From assembly GCF_000376445.1 (NCBI RefSeq), contig NZ_AQXI01000001.1, positions 280,962-344,961 on the forward strand: 64,000 nucleotides of DNA, in the 5' to 3' direction. This document shows positions 25,685-34,327 of this stretch, piece by piece. Source of the stretch: Haladaptatus paucihalophilus DX253. Lineage in GTDB: Archaea; Halobacteriota; Halobacteria; Halobacteriales; Haladaptataceae. The notes under the pieces were generated by a model. It had not been told where the DNA came from. It saw only the letters and a program-made list of their open reading frames with translations, and searched no databases. A program made the translations under genes and the position numbers. Position 1 is the first letter of the stretch. Each line of letters starts with the position of its first letter.

Positions 25685-26410
25685 TCACCAGAGTTCTTCG
25701 GAGAGGTCGAACGTCTCGTCGCCCTCCAAGACGTGAACTTCGGCGTCGTTGCCGGTGGCCTCGACCTCGCGCACGAAGTCCTCGGGGTCCTGCTCGATGG
25801 GCGGGAACGTGTCGTAGTGCATCGGGAACGCGTAGTCGGCGTCCACCCAGTCCACCGCGACGGCGGCCTGCCACGGTCCCATCGTGAAGTGGTCGCCGAT
25901 GGGAACCGCGACGGCGTCGGGTTCGAGGAACGGACCGATGACGTCGCGCATCTCGGTCATCAGGGAGGTATCGCCCGCGTGGTAGAACGTCTCGCTCTCC
26001 TCGTCGGAGACTTGGGTCGGCTTGGTGTCGCTGATGACGTAGCCCGCGGGCATCCCGCCGGAGGCACCGTAGCCCGTGTCGAGGCCGTTGGTGTGGTCGG
26101 CGCGAACCATCGTGACGTAGGCGTCATCGGCTTCGAAGGTGCCGCCCATGTTCATCCCGGTACCGTCCTCGACGCCGTACTCGTCGGTCACGTAGCCGAT
26201 GACCTCCGGCGTGGCGACGAAGTGAGCGTCGCGGAACCGGTCGGAGTCCGCGATGTGGTCCGCGTGCCCGTGCGTGAGCAGCACGTAGTCCGGGTCCAAC
26301 TCCTCCGGGTCCGTGTCCGTCTTCGGATTGTCGAAGAACGGGTCGATGAGGAGTTCCGTGTCGCCGACGGTGACGTGCCATGTCGAGTGTCCGTACCAAG
26401 TAAGCTCCAT
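25685..26410 (-). CDS. UPF0173-type metal-dependent hydrolase
   Basis: A 241-aa metallo-beta-lactamase-fold hydrolase of the YtkL/UPF0173 type. The N-terminus [12 protein letters not shown], the zinc motif [13 protein letters not shown], and later [12 protein letters not shown] and [14 protein letters not shown] are diagnostic. Substrate unknown. It is divergent from the FAH-family gene with a 105-base shared promoter region that contains minus-strand TTTTAAGA near 26443. Confidence 0.9.
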   Translation of the reverse strand: MELTWYGHSTWHVTVGDTELLIDPFFDNPKTDTDPEELDPDYVLLTHGHADHIADSDRFRDAHFVATPEVIGYVTDEYGVEDGTGMNMGGTFEADDAYVTMVRADHTNGLDTGYGASGGMPAGYVISDTKPTQVSDEESETFYHAGDTSLMTEMRDVIGPFLEPDAVAVPIGDHFTMGPWQAAVAVDWVDADYAFPMHYDTFPPIEQDPEDFVREVEATGNDAEVHVLEGDETFDLSEELW

Positions 26411-26515
26411 GGTGTACGTTGGGATACTTCCTAAACCGTCTTAAAAGATGTTGGCGGCGGGTGGGGTGTTACCGGAGTCCGAACCGTTTTGCCTCCCGAA
26501 TACGACACCCAGCGT

Positions 26516-27247
26516 ATGCATCGAGTCCGATTCCGCGACCCGGCAGGGTCGGTTAGAACCGGCGAATGGCGCGACGGCGAACTCCGATTCGGGGGCGACA
26601 GCTACGCGCCCGAGGAGGTCGAACTCCTCGCACCGACGGAACCGACGAAGGTCGTCTGTGTAGGTCTGAACTACGCCGACCACGCGGCCGAGCGAAACAA
26701 GGACGTTCCCACGCGTCCGCTACTGTTCCTCAAGCCGCCGAACACCGTCGCATCCCACGGCGACACCATCACGCTCCCGGCCGGAAAGGAGCGCATCGAC
26801 CACGAGGCGGAACTCGGCGTCGTCATCGGCGAGCAGTGTCGAAACGTCGCCGAGGAGGACGCGATGGACGTCGTTGACGGCTTCACGTGCGTGAACGATA
26901 TCTCGAACCGCGACGACCAGGATTTGGAGCAGAACTGGGTCCGCGGCAAGGCGTTCGACAACTCCTGCCCGCTCGGGCCGGTCGTGGCGTCTCCCGAGAA
27001 CGTCCCGGAGGACGCCCGCGTGCAACTCCGCGTCAACGGCGAGGTGCGACAGGAGTCCTCGCGCGACCAGTTCATCTTCTCCGTCCCGGAACTCATCGCT
27101 GAGATTACGACCTACCTCACGCTGGAACCGGGCGACGTCGTCATCACCGGCACGCCGTCGGGGGTCGCGCCGCTCGAAGACGGCGATACCGTCGAAGTCG
27201 AGATAGAGGGAATCGGAACGCTCGAACACGACGTTCGAATTCCGTAG
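26516..27247 (+). CDS. Fumarylacetoacetate hydrolase family protein
   Basis: A 243-aa FAH-fold enzyme acting on C-C bonds of dioxo acids (for example hydrolase, decarboxylase or isomerase of aromatic degradation, or acylpyruvase). KVVCVGLNYADHAAER, the LLFLKPPNTV stretch, metal-binding DHEAELGVVIG and VITGTPSGVAPL are family motifs. ATG at 26516 is used; a TTG at 26489 is in frame but has no ribosome site. Substrate cannot be assigned. Confidence 0.9.
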   Translation: MHRVRFRDPAGSVRTGEWRDGELRFGGDSYAPEEVELLAPTEPTKVVCVGLNYADHAAERNKDVPTRPLLFLKPPNTVASHGDTITLPAGKERIDHEAELGVVIGEQCRNVAEEDAMDVVDGFTCVNDISNRDDQDLEQNWVRGKAFDNSCPLGPVVASPENVPEDARVQLRVNGEVRQESSRDQFIFSVPELIAEITTYLTLEPGDVVITGTPSGVAPLEDGDTVEVEIEGIGTLEHDVRIP

Positions 27248-27287
27248 CAATCTGGAAAACTGATTTTTCGAGGCGGCGAACCCGCGA

Positions 27288-28451
27288 TTACAGCACGCTC
27301 CACGCCTTGATGGCGCGGTTGTACGACGAGATGTCGGCGATCCAGCGCGCCGCGATGGCCTTCTTCAGGACCTCCGCGGGCGTGGAGTTGAAGGTGCTGA
27401 TGGGGAAGTCCATCCCGGCGACTTTGACGTCGTGAGCGACGGCCTCGTCACCGATGGAGATGACGGTCCCCTTGTTGTTGTACGTCCACGTCTTGAGCGG
27501 CTGGCCGTAGATGGCGCGGGCGACGTTCTCGCCGACGACTTCGGCGGCCTGCCACGCGGCCTGGGCGGTCGGCGGTGCCGGGTTCTCGCCCTGGTCGATG
27601 ATGGCACAGTCGCCGATGGCGAACACGCGGTCGTCGCTGGTCTGGAAGTTGGATTCGGTGGTGACGCGGTTGTGTTCGTTGTCGAGTCCGCAGTCGTCCA
27701 TGGCGTCGCGGCCCGTCACGCCGCCGGTCCAGACGAACACGTCGTAGTCGAGGGCGTCGCCCTCGTCGAACTGAATCTCGTCCTCGGTGGCTTCGGTAAT
27801 CGGGTCGCCGGTCAGGATGTTGATGTCCTTTTCGAGGACGTACTTCTTCACCGTCCCCTGCAGTTCAGGGTCCTGTCCGGGCATGATTTCGTCGAGTGCC
27901 TCGACGAGGTAGATGTCGATGGGTGCGCGGTGCTTGTCGCGGTACTCCGCGATTTCACCGGCGCTCTGGATGCCGGACAGTCCGGCCCCGCCGATGACGA
28001 TCTTCGCCGGGTCGTTGCGGGAGGCGGTCTTGGCGGCCTCCTTCACTTGGTCGTGGATTTCGAGCGCGTCGTCCAGACTCTTCAGCGTGAGAGCGTTCTC
28101 CGCCATGCCCGGGATGCCGTAGTAGGCCGTCTTGCTGCCGAGCGCGGCGACGAGATAATCGTATTCGAGGTCGTCACCGTCTTCCAGTTCGACCGTTCGG
28201 TCGTCCGTGTCGATGTCCACAACGGTGTCCTGCACGAAGCGCGTGCTCGGGGACTTGATCTCGTGAATCGGGAGCGTAATCTTGTCCTTCGCTCGCGGGT
28301 CACGGATAACACGGTGGGATTCGTGCAGTACGAGGTGGTAGTCCTTGTCCGACACCCACGTAATGTCAGCGTCATCGAGTTCTTCTTCGAGTTGCTGTAT
28401 CGCGCCAGCACCAGCGTAGCCAGCACCGAGCACGACGACCTTCGAAGTCAT
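27288..28451 (-). CDS. ndh: NAD(P)/FAD-dependent oxidoreductase, type II NADH dehydrogenase
   Basis: A 387-aa flavoprotein that probably passes electrons from NADH to menaquinone at the inner membrane face without pumping protons. FAD is bound at VVVLGAGYAGAG (residues 4-15), NAD at IVIGGAGLSGIQSAGE, and the second FAD loop is VFAIGDCAII. DYLVAALGSKTAYYGIPGM is also typical. The start at 28451 gives the glycine-rich loop at the N-terminus. It is divergent from yhbY-mscS. A paralogue is at 57062-58171. Confidence 0.91.
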   Translation of the reverse strand: MTSKVVVLGAGYAGAGAIQQLEEELDDADITWVSDKDYHLVLHESHRVIRDPRAKDKITLPIHEIKSPSTRFVQDTVVDIDTDDRTVELEDGDDLEYDYLVAALGSKTAYYGIPGMAENALTLKSLDDALEIHDQVKEAAKTASRNDPAKIVIGGAGLSGIQSAGEIAEYRDKHRAPIDIYLVEALDEIMPGQDPELQGTVKKYVLEKDINILTGDPITEATEDEIQFDEGDALDYDVFVWTGGVTGRDAMDDCGLDNEHNRVTTESNFQTSDDRVFAIGDCAIIDQGENPAPPTAQAAWQAAEVVGENVARAIYGQPLKTWTYNNKGTVISIGDEAVAHDVKVAGMDFPISTFNSTPAEVLKKAIAARWIADISSYNRAIKAWSVL

Positions 28452-28589
28452 ATCCGAACATCGGGATTCATACGATACAAAGGTGTTGAAACCCGCAAGC
28501 GGGTGCGTGATATTCACACTCCCCCCAAATCTGACCGGACGTGTTGGTTACAAGCTTTAAAGGTGGTCGCGCCAAACTATCCGCTACTT

Positions 28590-28835
28590 ATGAGTAATCA
28601 CGAACTGCGCAAGGAGGCACACGACCTCGACGTGACGGTGTGGGTCGGCAAGGGCGGCGTCGGTGCCGTCACCGAGGAACTGAAGAACCAACTGCAAAAC
28701 GAGAAGCTCGTGAAGGTGAAGTTTCTCCGAGCGGCCCGCGGCGGCACCTCGACCGACGAACTCGCGGACGAACTGGCTGACGAGGTGAACGCCGAACTCG
28801 TCGAAACGCGTGGGAACACGGCGGTGTACCACTGA
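28590..28835 (+). CDS. YhbY/CRM-domain RNA-binding protein
   Basis: An 81-aa single CRM domain. VWVGKGGVGAVTEELKNQL has the GxxG loop that contacts RNA, and LVKVKFLRA is the central strand. Bacterial YhbY associates with pre-50S ribosomes, so a role in rRNA processing is likely. Its TGA overlaps the mscS ATG (TGATG), which suggests translational coupling to a channel gene. Confidence 0.9.
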   Translation: MSNHELRKEAHDLDVTVWVGKGGVGAVTEELKNQLQNEKLVKVKFLRAARGGTSTDELADELADEVNAELVETRGNTAVYH

Positions 28836-29710
28836 TGGAACCGCTACCCGGACTCAGTGGTATCTTCGGCGATAACGCGGGGCTCGTGACACAAGCAATA
28901 TACTTCGTCGTCTCGTTTGTCGCCCTCTACCTGCTCGGTAGAATCGTCGTCATACCGATGGTGAAACGCCTACTCGACAGGCGTGGATACGAGGATAGCG
29001 TCAAGAAACCACTTACAAAGATAACGCAGTTGGTCGTCCTGTTCGTGGCAGTCGCACTCGCGTTCGGGTTTGCCGAGCTCGGGAACTTCCTCACCGCGTT
29101 CGCCACCATCGGTGCCGCCGCGACGTTGGCAGTCGGCTTCGCGCTGCAGGACCTCATCGCCAACTTCGTCGCCGGTGTGTTCATCTTCACCGACAAACCG
29201 TTCAAAATCGGCGACTGGATAGAGTGGGACGACGGCAGTTACTCCGGTATCGTGGAGGACATCGACCTCCGCGTGACCCGCGTTCGAACGTTCGACAACG
29301 AACTGCTGACGGTGCCGAACTCGGTGCTGACCGACGGCGTTATCAAGAACCCCGTCGCCAACGACAAACTCCGCATCCAGTTCCTCTTCGGCATCGGCTA
29401 CGACGACAACATCCACCGGGCGACCGAGATCATCATCGAGGAGGCCGAGAACCACTCGGACATCCTCGACACCCCCGAACCGTCGGTTCGGCTCACCGAA
29501 CTCGGCGACTCCTCCGTGGGGCTCAAATCCCGCTTCTGGATTTCGGACCCGAAGCGCAGTGACTTCGTGAAGACGCGCGGCGAGTACGTCACCGCGGTCA
29601 AACAGCGCTTCGACGAGGAGGGCATCGACATCCCGTACCCCTACCGCAACCTCGCGGGGGGAATCGAGATTTCGAACCCGTCCGAGTTGGCGGTGCTGTC
29701 GGAAGACTGA
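28835..29710 (+). CDS. Mechanosensitive channel, MscS family (second copy)
   Basis: A 291-aa MscS-type channel with three or four N-terminal helices. The pore helix region ATIGAAATLAVGFALQDLIA is Gly/Ala-rich, then VFIFTDKPFKIGDWIEWDD, the VEDIDLRVTRVRTFDNE strand and LTVPNSVLTDGVIKN define the beta domain. It is shorter than the operon copy and lacks its acidic tail. It overlaps yhbY by TGATG. Confidence 0.93.
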   Translation: MEPLPGLSGIFGDNAGLVTQAIYFVVSFVALYLLGRIVVIPMVKRLLDRRGYEDSVKKPLTKITQLVVLFVAVALAFGFAELGNFLTAFATIGAAATLAVGFALQDLIANFVAGVFIFTDKPFKIGDWIEWDDGSYSGIVEDIDLRVTRVRTFDNELLTVPNSVLTDGVIKNPVANDKLRIQFLFGIGYDDNIHRATEIIIEEAENHSDILDTPEPSVRLTELGDSSVGLKSRFWISDPKRSDFVKTRGEYVTAVKQRFDEEGIDIPYPYRNLAGGIEISNPSELAVLSED

Positions 29711-29782
29711 GGCGGCCATCGTCGCCCGTCGTTCCGACGGTCGTGGAACAGCGTTGAAGTAGACCGGGCGTTATTTTTCGGT

Positions 29783-30682
29783 ATGAACGGCAGTCGAAGA
29801 ACCTTCCTCTCTACCGTCGGTTCCGTTTCGGTCGGTGGCACGGTCCTCCTGTCGGGGTGTGCTGGAAGCGACTCGGACGGGGACGCGAACGGCCGGACGA
29901 CGGACGTATCGTCCGGGGCGGAGTCGGCGGACTCGACGGCGACGACGGAAACAACCACCGCGACGGGAAAACAAACCGTCTCGACGGCGACGATACGCGA
30001 CGGGACGGAACAGGAGACGACTATTTACGAGATTCGCTCGGGGTCTCCCGGTCCGACCGCGTTCGTCGGAGGGGGAATGCACGGCAACGAGGAGAGCGGA
30101 TACTGGGCCGCGGACGCCATCAGGAAGTGGGACATCGACGCCGGAACGCTCGTCGTCCTCCCGAAAGCGAACGTTCGCGGCGTGCGCCACGAACGTCGGG
30201 AGTGGCCGCCGGGAATGGACTTGAACAGAAAGTTCCCCATCGGGGAGCCGCCGACGAACGCGCTCGCGAAGGCGGTTTGGAGGGCCATCGAGGAGTACGA
30301 CCCGGACCTGTTCATCGACCTTCACAGCTCCAAGGGAATCTTGCGACGCGAGGGCGACGAGGGCGTCGGACAGAACGTGTTCCGCTCGAAACACGACGAA
30401 ATCGTCACGAGCGTCGATGCGGCGGTCGAACGGTTGAACGACGAGTACGTCACCGGCTACGAACCGGTTTACGACTTCGTTCACACGCCCGTGAGCGAGA
30501 CGAAATACGACACCACGCCGATGCTCGTCAACAAGATGCGGGCGGACCGCGACGTGCCGTCGTGTCTCTTCGAGGTCACGCAGGACGACGTGAAACCCGA
30601 AAAACGCGCTCGCTGGACGCGGACCTTCGTCGATAGCGTGCTCGATTCGTGGGGGATTCGGTCGTCACGACTGAACGGATAG
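29783..30682 (+). CDS. Tat lipoprotein, M14 / succinylglutamate desuccinylase-aspartoacylase-like hydrolase
   Basis: A 299-aa exported zinc hydrolase. SRRTFLST is a twin-arginine motif and LLSGC at 22-26 a lipobox with C26 as the lipid anchor, so the enzyme sits on the outer face of the membrane. A Ser/Thr/Asp-rich spacer follows to about 75. HGNEE gives H100 and E103, DLNRKFP the substrate Arg region, and LFIDLHSSKG the third zinc ligand. It could release acyl or amino groups from small amides or peptides. The substrate is unknown. The 5' flank has TTATTTTT close to the ATG. Confidence 0.83.
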   Translation: MNGSRRTFLSTVGSVSVGGTVLLSGCAGSDSDGDANGRTTDVSSGAESADSTATTETTTATGKQTVSTATIRDGTEQETTIYEIRSGSPGPTAFVGGGMHGNEESGYWAADAIRKWDIDAGTLVVLPKANVRGVRHERREWPPGMDLNRKFPIGEPPTNALAKAVWRAIEEYDPDLFIDLHSSKGILRREGDEGVGQNVFRSKHDEIVTSVDAAVERLNDEYVTGYEPVYDFVHTPVSETKYDTTPMLVNKMRADRDVPSCLFEVTQDDVKPEKRARWTRTFVDSVLDSWGIRSSRLNG

Positions 30683-30773
30683 GGTTCGGTCGAACCGAGA
30701 CGACATCTGTATTCGGGACGGCGTTTGGATTCGAGACGGCGTTTCGACTCGGCGGTGAGAATGCGATATGAAT

Positions 30774-31081
30774 GTGGACGGCCGGGGTTGCCCGGCGTTC
30801 CGGACCGGGGAATCCCGGTTGCCTCCTCCACCCCGCGATCCGACGAGCGACAGCTGTTCGGCGGTCCGCTGCTCACTTCCGTGCCTGACGGATTGCCACC
30901 GACTAACCGCGACGGGACACCCCTGCGAGTGTTCGCCGCGGACCGCTGGCCCCGTCGGACGAGGCTTCTGCGTTGGCTTTCGGGGCCCGGCCCGGTCTGA
31001 CCGGACGTACCCGGAGTTTGGTTCCCGCTCAAGACCATAGCGCGGGCGGGGAGCAGGGCCTAACTGCCCAACCTAGTCCAC
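30774..31081 (-). ncRNA. Signal recognition particle 7S RNA
   Basis: The minus strand carries the SRP domain-S hallmark GTCAGGCACGGAAGTGAGCA (30889 down to 30870), the conserved SRP54-binding helix 8 with its GGAA-type bulge region and AGCAGC. The 5' segment TAGGTTGGGCAGTTAGGCCC is the Alu-domain start seen in haloarchaeal 7S RNAs. The ends pair as helix 1: GTGGAC (31081-31076) with GTCCAC (30779-30774). Length is about 308 nt, as expected. A TATA-like CTTAAG near 31103-31108 fits a start at about 31081. The RNA works with SRP19 and SRP54 in membrane protein targeting. Confidence 0.93.
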
Positions 31082-31155
31082 TTCCTTCTACTCCACTCCG
31101 ACTTAAGGGCCTTTCGGGTTCGGAATGGCGTCAAGCTTCGACTTTGCCCCGGAAG

Positions 31156-31488
31156 TCATCCGACCGTGGCGATGGCCACGACGTTCGAGACGACGACGAG
31201 CAGTCCGACGACGAGATAGACGATACTTCCGAGTCGAAACGTCCGACGCGACCGCTGGGTCCATCCCGAGAGGACCACGAGGAGGAGGACGGTCGCCGCT
31301 TTGAGAAGAAGCAACCCGAACAGTCCCATCTCGGCGAGGAGGTGGGAGACGAACGGGTTCCCCTCGCTCAGCCCGAGTTCCAAACCGATACCGGTCGTTA
31401 TCACGTCGCCGAGCATCACTCCTAACACGGCGATCAGCAACGGGGGAGAGACGTGCGACCACAGGCGAGAGAGAGCGTTCGGCGACAC
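31156..31488 (-). CDS. Small membrane protein, DUF5658-like
   Basis: A 110-aa protein with three hydrophobic segments (about 17-33, 55-72 and 88-108). The stretch MLGDVITTGIGLELGLSEGN followed by PF resembles the D..TT...L..G..E.NP pattern of DUF5658-type membrane proteins. Function unknown. The start is GTG at 31488. It lies just upstream of the SRP RNA gene on the same strand. Confidence 0.7.
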   Translation of the reverse strand: MSPNALSRLWSHVSPPLLIAVLGVMLGDVITTGIGLELGLSEGNPFVSHLLAEMGLFGLLLLKAATVLLLVVLSGWTQRSRRTFRLGSIVYLVVGLLVVVSNVVAIATVG

Positions 31489-31570
31489 GCCACCACCTGC
31501 ACCGTCACGTTACTTTGTTATAGGCCGACTGTCGGGGAGTAACACATCGCTGTGGACCCAAAAGGGACGA

Positions 31571-31969
31571 CTACAGCACGGTTCGGGCGTACCAACCCGC
31601 GCTTGTGGGGACGGCAAGCGTCGCGAGGAAAATCACCCACCGATACCCGTTCAACGCGTCCATGCGTGCCGCTTCGACCAACGTGGACGCGGGGGTCACG
31701 ACGGCCCACCAGAGCGTAATGCCCGCCAGAAAGCCGCCGAGGACGAGGGTGACGCCCGCGACGGTCGCCGGGTCCGACCGACCGCGGAGTGCGGACCCGA
31801 ACGCGATGAACGCGACGAGAGAGAGGAGAACGTCGAGCAGTTCGACGGGAACGGGAATCGTATCGTAGTAGACGCTGACCGCCGTCGCCGGAGCGACGAA
31901 ATACGGCAGGGAAACGAGCGCAACTACGACCAGACACGACACCATACCGACTTTCAGCGCCTTGCTCAT
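31571..31969 (-). CDS. Small membrane protein, unknown function
   Basis: About 132 aa with four predicted membrane helices (LKVGMVSCLVVVALVSLPYF, LLDVLLSLVAFIAFGSAL, VAGVTLVLGGFLAGITLWW and WVIFLATLAVPTSAGWY). I do not recognise the family. Three ATGs (31981, 31975, 31969) are in frame; a TATA-like TTAA near 31997 predicts a start close to 31972, so I give the last. Nothing in the neighbours indicates a role. Confidence 0.65.
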   Translation of the reverse strand: MSKALKVGMVSCLVVVALVSLPYFVAPATAVSVYYDTIPVPVELLDVLLSLVAFIAFGSALRGRSDPATVAGVTLVLGGFLAGITLWWAVVTPASTLVEAARMDALNGYRWVIFLATLAVPTSAGWYARTVL

Positions 31970-32050
31970 GTGCATACCCATCCGTGGAACCGAGTTAAGC
32001 GTCCTGCTTGAGTCGGAAAACCCACATTACTCCGGAACGAATGGGGGAAT

Positions 32051-32356
32051 ATGGGACTCGGAAGCACGGCCAAGAAGATTCAGAAAGTCGCCGACACCGC
32101 GGAGAAACTGTACGCTAAACTCAACGAGATGCGCGAGCAGTTGGTAGACATGCGCGAGACGCTAGAGACGACGAACGAGCGCGTCGAGCGACTCGAAGCG
32201 GAAAACGAACACCAGAAGGCGCTCATCGAGGCGTTGGCCCGCGAGGAAGGCATCGACGTAGACGAGGTGCTGTCCGAAGTCGAATCCGCCGAGGCGGACG
32301 GCGAGGGCGAAGCGGGGGACGACTCGACCGACGAGACGGTCGAAGCGAGCACGTGA
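32051..32356 (+). CDS. DUF5798-like coiled-coil protein
   Basis: A 101-aa acidic protein. Residues about 5-75 form a continuous heptad coiled coil (KVADTAEKLYAKLNEMREQL, then LETTNERVERLEAENEHQKA), followed by a very acidic Gly/Asp/Glu tail. This matches a haloarchaeal family of unknown function that I recall as DUF5798. No enzyme motif is present. It lies 57 bases upstream of the cysteine synthase-type gene. Confidence 0.72.
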   Translation: MGLGSTAKKIQKVADTAEKLYAKLNEMREQLVDMRETLETTNERVERLEAENEHQKALIEALAREEGIDVDEVLSEVESAEADGEGEAGDDSTDETVEAST

Positions 32357-32413
32357 GTCACCGAGTCGGAAGACATAACAACGACTAACAGCCCTCCCGT
32401 CAATTTTTGCGAC

Positions 32414-33394
32414 ATGACGACACATCGGGAACCGCTCGAATCGGTCCTCGACACGGTGGGCCGAACCCCGCTCGTTCGTGTTCAGGCCGCCTCCGACGAG
32501 ATACCAGTGTACGCGAAAGTGGAATCGTTCAACCCCGGCGCGAGCGTCAAGGACCGCATCGGGAAGTACATGATAGAGGCGATGCTCGACAGCGGCGAAC
32601 TCCGACCCGGCGGGACCGTCATCGAACCGACCGCCGGAAACACGGGTATCGGCTTCGCCATCGCCGCCGGGCAACTCGGCGTGAACGCCGTGTTCGTCGT
32701 CCCGGAACGGTTCAGCCTCGAAAAGCAACAGCTCATGCGCGCGCTCGGCGCGGAGGTCATCAACACGCCGACCGCGGACGGCATGGGCGGCGCCATCGAG
32801 CGCGCCCACCAGCTCGCCGAGGAAACCGAGAACGCGGTCGTTCCACAGCAGTTCAGCAACCCGCTGAACGTCGAGGCGCACTACGAGACGACGGGACCGG
32901 AACTCTACGACGCCCTCGACGGCGACATCGGCGCGGTCGTTGCCGGGTGTGGGACCGCCGGAACCCTGATGGGCATGGCGAAGTACGCCCGCGACCAGCA
33001 CCCCGATACCTACGTCGCCGCCGTCGAACCGGAAGGGTCGCTCTACTCCACGACGAAGGGGGCCGACGTGCCCGAGGAGGAGTACAAAATCGAGGGCATC
33101 GGGACGCACGACCCGACGACCAACGAACTGTTCGACCCCGACCTCGTGGACGAAATCATCCAAGTGCCGGACGAAGCCGCCCACGACGAACTGAAACGGC
33201 TCGCACGCGAGGAGGGCCACCTCGTCGGCTCCTCGGCCGGCGCAGCGAGCATCGCGGCCCAGCAGGTCGCCGAGAAGATTCGGGACGGCGAAATCGATGC
33301 CCCCGGAAACTCGGTCGTCACCATCTTCCCCGACTCCAGCGAGCGCTACCTCTCGAAGGGAATCTACCGCTCGTTCGCCGAGTGGGAGGGATAA
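32414..33394 (+). CDS. Cysteine synthase / cystathionine beta-synthase family PLP enzyme
   Basis: A fold-type II PLP enzyme of 326 aa. NPGASVKDR carries the PLP lysine K46, EPTAGNTGIG is the substrate-binding loop, and GCGTAGTLMG binds PLP phosphate. There is no C-terminal CBS domain. It can be O-acetylserine sulfhydrylase (CysK) or a short CBS; with the metB-like gene at 22373, cystathionine formation from homocysteine and serine is possible. The neighbour is the coiled-coil protein upstream. Confidence 0.92.
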   Translation: MTTHREPLESVLDTVGRTPLVRVQAASDEIPVYAKVESFNPGASVKDRIGKYMIEAMLDSGELRPGGTVIEPTAGNTGIGFAIAAGQLGVNAVFVVPERFSLEKQQLMRALGAEVINTPTADGMGGAIERAHQLAEETENAVVPQQFSNPLNVEAHYETTGPELYDALDGDIGAVVAGCGTAGTLMGMAKYARDQHPDTYVAAVEPEGSLYSTTKGADVPEEEYKIEGIGTHDPTTNELFDPDLVDEIIQVPDEAAHDELKRLAREEGHLVGSSAGAASIAAQQVAEKIRDGEIDAPGNSVVTIFPDSSERYLSKGIYRSFAEWEG

Positions 33395-33577
33395 GCGCGG
33401 GGTTAGAGAGGTACATGGAGACGGAGAGGCGCTGACCGACTTTTGCGGATGCAAGGTACGGAGCCGTATATAGTGAAATTATCAAACTACTAAACGACGC
33501 TCCCCCTTGGGCCTCTACATCCGAGGACCGACGACTATCGGTCTCGGTGGCGGTCGAGCGACCACGACCAACTATCC

Positions 33578-33997
33578 ATGTCACAGACTGATCGAAATGC
33601 AACTCCCTCCGAGACGGTATACAGGGAGTACATACTGGGAGTCCGAATCGTCACGATACCGACCGAGGATGGGAGCGCCCGCTACCGATTCGAAGCGCCG
33701 AACCACGAAGGAGTTCGGTTCGAGGACCCCGAGTTGGCGGAACTGTACGCGGACGTGTACTTCGACGTGAACGGGTTCGAGGAGGCGGGAACGGGCGAAC
33801 GTGGCGTCCCGCCGGAGATAATCCAGGCGGGTCGGGATACGCTGTCCGCGTACTTCCTCACCCAACCGTACACCGACCTCAACTGGGTCGCCTCGTTCTA
33901 CGGCAAAACGCCTCCGGAGATAGAACGGTACGTTTCGACGGTTCGGAAGCGGGCCGAAGAGATACGCACCGGCGCGGAAGAGATGGGGATGGAGTAG
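33578..33997 (+). CDS. Uncharacterised haloarchaeal protein, 139 aa
   Basis: I do not recognise the family. The protein has a beta-rich N-terminal part (REYILGVRIVTIPTED, then RYRFEAPNHEGVRFEDPELA) and an alpha-helical C-terminus (ERYVSTVRKRAEEIRTGAEE). No signal peptide or membrane helix. A TATA-like GTATATAG lies at about 33463-33470, roughly 110 bases upstream, leaving a leader of about 85 bases. The neighbours do not suggest a role. Codon use is normal for the window, so it is likely a real gene. Confidence 0.7.
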   Translation: MSQTDRNATPSETVYREYILGVRIVTIPTEDGSARYRFEAPNHEGVRFEDPELAELYADVYFDVNGFEEAGTGERGVPPEIIQAGRDTLSAYFLTQPYTDLNWVASFYGKTPPEIERYVSTVRKRAEEIRTGAEEMGME

Positions 33998-34283
33998 GGG
34001 AACTCGCTCGTCTCTCGGAGAACGTTCTGTTTTCGGTTAGGGATGGAGTGAATAGCTCCGTGGGAGGCCCCCATCACCACCCACATTACACCGGAGTTCC
34101 ATACGATATCAAACCAGTTCGAGAACTATAGAGCGAGGGAGAGCGGGAGACTCGGCCGAACGCTCGCCGAGTTCCGTGAAAGCACCACGTTCTCGTCGGA
34201 TGACGGACGTATGTTTAAAACTTCGAACAATGTCGGAGAAACGCGTACATAGACGTCGTATCGGACCAATATACCACATACAT

Positions 34284-34317
34284 ATATTATAAATTTACAT
34301 ATTATCTTACTGTAAAT
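34284..34317 (+). promoter_or_regulatory. phoX promoter with inverted repeat around the transcription start
   Basis: TATTATAAAT at 34284-34293 is a TATA element 35-44 bases before the phoX ATG. A perfect inverted repeat ATTTACA (34293-34299) / TGTAAAT (34311-34317), spacer 11, covers the expected transcription start near 34315. The spacing (18 bp centre to centre) suits a dimeric regulator on one face of the helix. Phosphate control is inferred from the gene. Confidence 0.5.
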
Positions 34318-34327
34318 CGACGCTCGC

